A program made the position numbers and the translations under genes. Shown in pieces: positions 60,591-64,000 of a DNA stretch of 64,000 nt. Position 1 is the stretch's first letter. Every line of letters begins with the position of its first letter. The DNA is from Lewinellaceae bacterium. Lineage in GTDB: Bacteria; Bacteroidota; Bacteroidia; Chitinophagales; Saprospiraceae. Where the stretch lies: positions 392,501 through 456,500 of the forward strand of contig JACJYI010000006.1 of the NCBI GenBank assembly GCA_020636225.1, read 5' to 3'. Under the pieces are notes generated by a model that was given only the letters and a program-made list of their open reading frames with translations, was not told the origin of the DNA and did no database searches.

Positions 60591-60995
60591 GTCGCCAAAC
60601 GAGGGCCTCCCAATCACATCATTACCCGCTCAAAATATAGTTGCCAATAGGTTTTCTTAGGAATATGAATAAATTGAAGAATGCCGCATTGTTTTGCCGA
60701 TTTGAAGGAGTGACTTGTCGGATTTGAAGTTAGATGAGCGGTCAAATAACAGTTTATTTAGCGACGGCAAAACCGGAGCGGCCGGGTAATGATGTAAACG
60801 GCCATAAATCCCATGACGAGGTAATGGAAACCTCAATCTTGAAGAAAGGGCCCATTTTGGCGACAAGCACTTTTGCTTCCCTGCACGCCGGCAGGCATGC
60901 TTTTGGTGCTTCAAAAGGAAGTGCCCCGCCGGCAAGAGGCGGGCCAGATTTAAATTCCCATGACAGAGTTTTCCGATGATGCCATTGAGTGGAAT
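60591..60995. repeat. Left copy of a diverged ~400-bp direct repeat
   Basis: Shares with 62432-62827, in the same order and orientation, GTCGCCAAAC followed by AGGGCCTCCCA, then GAGCGGCCGGGT, a 20-bp identical block starting GGCCCATTTTGG (60849 here), a CTTTTGG...CAAAAG hairpin and a final GAGTGGAAT. The stretches between the blocks are diverged. No intact gene; the region 60428-61086 is otherwise empty. Confidence 0.75.
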
Positions 60996-61086
60996 ACTGC
61001 CTATTTGTTTAGAGCAATCTTCCTGGATATATGTTGAAAGAATTTTTTGTTGACTTAAACATCCCCCTATCTCAGTTTAGACTGTT

Positions 61087-62016
61087 TTACTGAGGTGTCC
61101 CTTTGAAACAGCCGATATTATAAGGGAAATCATAGGTCCAGTGATAGTGGTAGAGCTCGATCATCTGGCCATCCCACAGCACCGGATGGGTATGTCCGTG
61201 GCACTCGTCCAGATCCTTGGACGTGAGTAATTCACCCTGCTCCCCATAGGGGCCGTAGATCCCGAAGCCATCCAGCATATAGCCCATCAGGGCGGAATGC
61301 CCGGAGGTGTGCGGATGGATATGGTCCTGCAGGTCCTGGGCGGGAAAATGATAGTGGTAGGTTTCGGTGCCGTCCGTATGACCGCCGAAGCGGTCCAGCA
61401 TCTCGTGGGCAGCCGCGTCGTTCCCCAGGGTTGATGCGCCGTGATAGATGGCACTGCCACTGAGGGAAATGCCGGATGGTCCGAAGGTCACACAACTGGG
61501 CTTGGGCGCGATCTCCGGTATGGCCGGCAGGATGTAGAGGACGTCATGCGCCGTGATGATGTTCGGGTTGCCGTCATACTTGTAGGGCAGGCTGCCTGGG
61601 GTGATGGGAAACACGCCGGTTGGATGGCTGGGCAAGGCGTTTCCGGTAATGATCCGGTTGCCGTTTCCATCCAGGGTAACCTCAAATTCACTGATCCAGA
61701 CCACATTGCCGCCAACTTGTGGCTTGCGTGTATAGTCCCAGGTGCCATCCGCATTGGTCCAGTCACTGGCATCATCGTTGCCGGCACCATTTTGCGGGAC
61801 ACCACACAGCCAAAGGTGCTGCAGGAGGGGGTTCTTGTCGCCCTGGTCACGTCGCAGGATGAGCGGGTCTCCAAGAGGTAAATGGGTCAGGTCGGGTGTT
61901 TCTTCCTGGGGTGGATCTTCGAGGCTGTCCTTTTTCTCGCAGCTGCTGCAGCTCAGAACGATCAGGCCCAGGACCAGACCGGTGGTCAGGAAGGATGGGA
62001 ACAGGTATTTGGTCAT
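61087..62016 (-). CDS. YHYH-domain lipoprotein
   Basis: A 309-residue lipoprotein (signal VLSCSSC, with the lipidated Cys at one of two adjacent lipobox positions). The body contains the YHYH-domain pattern: WISEFEVTLDGNGNRIITGNALPSHPTGVFP, then YHGASTLGNDAAAHEMLDRFGGHTDGTETYHYHFPAQ, LMGYMLDGFGIYGPYG and DLDECHGHTHPVLW, ending LYHYHWTYDFPYNIGCFKG. The clustered His, Tyr and Asp residues suggest metal binding. The family is exported and of unknown function. The gene is bracketed by the two diverged direct repeats. The start is at MTKYLFPSFLT. Confidence 0.85.
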   Translation of the reverse strand: MTKYLFPSFLTTGLVLGLIVLSCSSCEKKDSLEDPPQEETPDLTHLPLGDPLILRRDQGDKNPLLQHLWLCGVPQNGAGNDDASDWTNADGTWDYTRKPQVGGNVVWISEFEVTLDGNGNRIITGNALPSHPTGVFPITPGSLPYKYDGNPNIITAHDVLYILPAIPEIAPKPSCVTFGPSGISLSGSAIYHGASTLGNDAAAHEMLDRFGGHTDGTETYHYHFPAQDLQDHIHPHTSGHSALMGYMLDGFGIYGPYGEQGELLTSKDLDECHGHTHPVLWDGQMIELYHYHWTYDFPYNIGCFKGTPQ

Positions 62017-62162
62017 CTTGTCATTGTTTAGGGTTTTGGACTGGCTCCTGGAGCGAAGGTTTAATGGGCAATGACGGAATTGTGGGATGGATGCGATCAA
62101 CCCATGTCACCGGACGGCGGACCAGCGATGATGCTGCACAACTGGATCGAGCTGAAGCCAAT

Positions 62163-62199
62163 CAAAAGGCGGCCCCGGATATCCGCGGCCGCTTTTTTT
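62163..62199. terminator. Orphan terminator-like hairpin
   Basis: GCGGCC and GGCCGC arms around a CGGAT/ATCCG core with one C-C mismatch, followed by T7 on the plus strand and T4 on the minus strand. No gene ends next to it, so it may be left over from a lost gene. The loop is very tight, which lowers confidence. Confidence 0.5.
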
Positions 62200-62431
62200 C
62201 AGCATGACAAAAGTAATTGATGCCAGCATATTTATCATTGACTAGCAATTGGTCAAAACAGGGCTATCCAAAATGGACCAGAATAAGGATCATTGCTACA
62301 GAGAATCCGTGAATTTCTACCCTGCTCCAAAGCTTTTCAAAGCTTTCTTGGATCAGGTGAAAGGGTGGGTAAAATCAATATTGCATCACTGCGCTGACTC
62401 AGGTATTCTGGTTGGCCCCTTTGAGGATTTC

Positions 62432-62827
62432 GTCGCCAAACCAGGGCCTCCCAGACACATCAAGGATCCGTTCATAATACAATTTGTGCTCGTTTCCAAT
62501 TGCATGAAAACTGTCAATACTTCACACTACCGCATTATTTGATCGGATATAGAATAATAGAATCAAACAATACATGTGATACATGGCTGTCAATAATGAA
62601 AAAAACCACCGATCAAATACGAGCGGCCGGGTCCTGATGTCACCGAACTGTCAATCAATAAACGCATTGAATGATTTGACAAACAGGAATATGAAGGCCC
62701 ATTTTGGCGACAAGCGCTTTTGGGCACTTTTGGCGCCTCAAAAGTGCCGAGCCACGACGGCGATTGAGTCGGGCCAAAGGTGGAACTCCTCGGTTAGAGG
62801 TTTTATGACAGGACCACAGAGTGGAAT
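62432..62827. repeat. Right copy of a diverged ~400-bp direct repeat
   Basis: Partner of 60591-60995, with the same ordered blocks (the 20-bp GGCCCATTTTGG block starts at 62696). It includes a perfect GGCACTTTTG/CAAAAGTGCC hairpin at 62723-62748. The minus-strand translation near 62430-62500 contains YYERILDVSGRPWFGD, and the left copy retains a similar GRPSFGD, so a decayed coding sequence may underlie the repeat. The rest of 62017-62886 shows no gene. Confidence 0.75.
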
Positions 62828-62886
62828 GTAGCGGAATTATAAATGCACTCCTGCCAGGTCTTCTTCTTAACAAAGGATCACGCCAA

Positions 62887-64000
62887 CTACTGGGCTGCCC
62901 TGGCTTCCCTGGGCCGGATCACTACTCTGTCGTACACGATCAAGGCCAGGATGGTCACCGCCCCGATACCCGTAATGACATACCAGATATGGTTCGGATG
63001 ATAACTGTCCCAAATGAATTGGGTCATTTCCGTTTCGGTCATGCCCAGTTTTTCGGATGCAGACGTGAAATAGTCATTCTTCGAGAATTCACTGGAGATG
63101 TCCGGCATGGCGATCCCCCTTTTGGCCATTTCAGCCTGGAGAAGGCTCAGTTTGTCCGACCAGGCCTCGTAGAGATTGCCCGAGATAAAGGTTGTCAGGA
63201 AATTACCCAGGAATACGGGCAGGAAATAGGTCCCCATGTACAAGGCCTCCTTCCCCTTGGGCGATATCAGGGCAATGAATGACGAGAAGGTCGGATTGGT
63301 CATCATTTCGCCGATGGCAAAGATCATGATCCCCAGGATGGTATAGAATCCGTTCCCGGTATAGAAGGTGATACCAATACCGATCGCGGCGATCGTGAAT
63401 CCAGTGATCATGGCACTCACGTGGCGGATCTTCAACACGAAATAGGAGACGATCAACTGGAACACGATGATGGCACCTGCGTCCAGGTTGATGAGCATTT
63501 CCGGATTGACGGAGTCACCGCCTCCACTCATGGCATTGGCCAGCCATGGGGACACCTGGGCGATGGAGTCGTGAAGAGCTTTGGTATTGACCCAATCCTC
63601 GATAAAGGTGGGCAGGGTATAGAAGAGTTGATTGAACATGGTCCAGAAGCCCACCATGATGATCAGCAGGACGGAAAGGCGGGTGTCTTTCACAGCTTCC
63701 CAGATATTGATCAGGGAGCTTTTGATGGTTTCCAGGAGGGTATCCGTGTTTTTCTCCCGGTCAGCTTCCTTGTAGAAGAACAACAGAATGACCAGGTTGA
63801 TGGCGATCACGATGGCGGCCTGGAGGAAGATGATCTTCCAGCCGAATTGCGTGCGCAGGGTGGATGAACAGGCCGGCCCGATGAATCCGCCGATATTGAC
63901 CATCATGTAGAAGATGCCAAAGCCCAGGGTCGAATTGGACTCGTCGGTATTTTTCGTAATGATCGCTGAGGCAACCGGCTTGAACATGGCTGCGCCCACG
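62887..64000 (-). CDS. POT-family (peptide) MFS transporter, 5' end outside window
   Basis: About 371 C-terminal residues of a proton-dependent oligopeptide transporter; the frame is open at the window end. The PTR2 signature is visible in LGFGIFYMMVNIGGFIGP. The later helices and a long periplasmic or inter-helix insert (WVNTKALHDSIAQVSPWLANAMSGGGDSVNPEMLINLDA) match the bacterial di/tripeptide permease group in Bacteroidota, as does IGEMMTNPTFSSFIALISPKGKEALYMGTYFLP. It should import di- and tripeptides with protons. The last helix ends in a basic tail. Confidence 0.87.
   Translation of the reverse strand, partial: VGAAMFKPVASAIITKNTDESNSTLGFGIFYMMVNIGGFIGPACSSTLRTQFGWKIIFLQAAIVIAINLVILLFFYKEADREKNTDTLLETIKSSLINIWEAVKDTRLSVLLIIMVGFWTMFNQLFYTLPTFIEDWVNTKALHDSIAQVSPWLANAMSGGGDSVNPEMLINLDAGAIIVFQLIVSYFVLKIRHVSAMITGFTIAAIGIGITFYTGNGFYTILGIMIFAIGEMMTNPTFSSFIALISPKGKEALYMGTYFLPVFLGNFLTTFISGNLYEAWSDKLSLLQAEMAKRGIAMPDISSEFSKNDYFTSASEKLGMTETEMTQFIWDSYHPNHIWYVITGIGAVTILALIVYDRVVIRPREARAAQ

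Noticed and set aside
60657..60935. Possible transposase fragment on the minus strand
   Set aside because: Short basic peptides resemble translations of dispersed repeats; no DDE, HUH or serine recombinase motif is visible.
62249..62542. 97-codon frame between the direct repeats and the transporter
   Set aside because: It runs into the right repeat copy, lacks a signal or domain, and the repeat's minus-strand reading fits better as decayed coding sequence.

Overview
This 64 kb window comes from a high-GC Bacteroidota chromosome, most likely from the Saprospiria/Lewinella side of the phylum. The evidence is a SusC/SusD/SusE locus, several proteins ending in type IX secretion (T9SS) sorting domains, a TonB receptor paired with DUF4249, a DUF1800/DUF1501 pair, a YHYH lipoprotein, promoter elements of the Bacteroidota TAnnTTTG type, few Shine-Dalgarno sites, and intergenic DNA filled with 7-, 8- and 11-bp tandem repeats. 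No rRNA, phage, transposase gene or CRISPR array was seen. The assignment rests on gene content only.

Layout. 1-6.3 kb: 3' part of a six-hairpin glycosidase, a GNAT enzyme, an amino acid permease overlapping an apparently exported methyltransferase, a small lipoprotein, a heptamer-repeat desert and an SDR oxidoreductase. 6.4-13.6 kb: TonB receptor plus DUF4249 lipoprotein, a methionine-type aminotransferase, DUF4783, gpmI and a lipoprotein. 13.5-24.7 kb: a continuous minus-strand run. In transcription order it reads GH2 beta-galactosidase, SGLT-like symporter, DUF5691-like protein, family 2 glycosyltransferase, Wzx-like flippase, Wzz-like chain-length protein and Wzy/WaaL-like ligase/polymerase. 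25.0-31.5 kb: divergent susC-susD-susE operon ending in a strong terminator. SusD carries an insertion homologous to the glycan-binding half of the SusE next to it. 31.6-44.4 kb: tRNA-Cys, a second SSS symporter with lgt, the DUF1800/DUF1501 pair, a Sua5-type enzyme, a CpcT/CpeT homologue, an LpxL-like acyltransferase and ileS.

44.4-50.4 kb is an AT-richer patch of secreted proteins: a beta-helix protein and a PKD protein, both with T9SS tails, a small PKD protein without a tail, and a broken piece of a sorting domain. A 12-base C tract lies just upstream of the first gene. 50.4-53.3 kb holds a GNAT gene, a block of 160-bp and 8-bp tandem repeats, DUF6249 and an ECF sigma factor with an overlapping membrane partner. 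53.3-58.4 kb: barrel-like protein, SMP-30-like propeller, Kbp-like BON/LysM protein and katG. 58.4-64 kb: an AT-rich small membrane gene, an RluA-type pseudouridine synthase, a YHYH lipoprotein lying between two diverged 400-bp direct repeats, and a POT-family peptide transporter cut by the window end.

How the genes may work together. SusCDE would capture and import a glycan across the outer membrane, the secreted GH2 enzyme would trim beta-galactoside-type units, and the SGLT-like symporter would carry the sugar across the inner membrane; the substrate is inferred only from the GH2 family. The flippase, Wzz and ligase genes form a surface-polysaccharide export set. katG serves peroxide defence; gpmI, ileS, the Sua5-type gene, lgt and tRNA-Cys are housekeeping. 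The features judged most unusual are the SusD-SusE chimera, the exported methyltransferase, the C tract, leaderless-looking promoters and the layered intergenic repeats.
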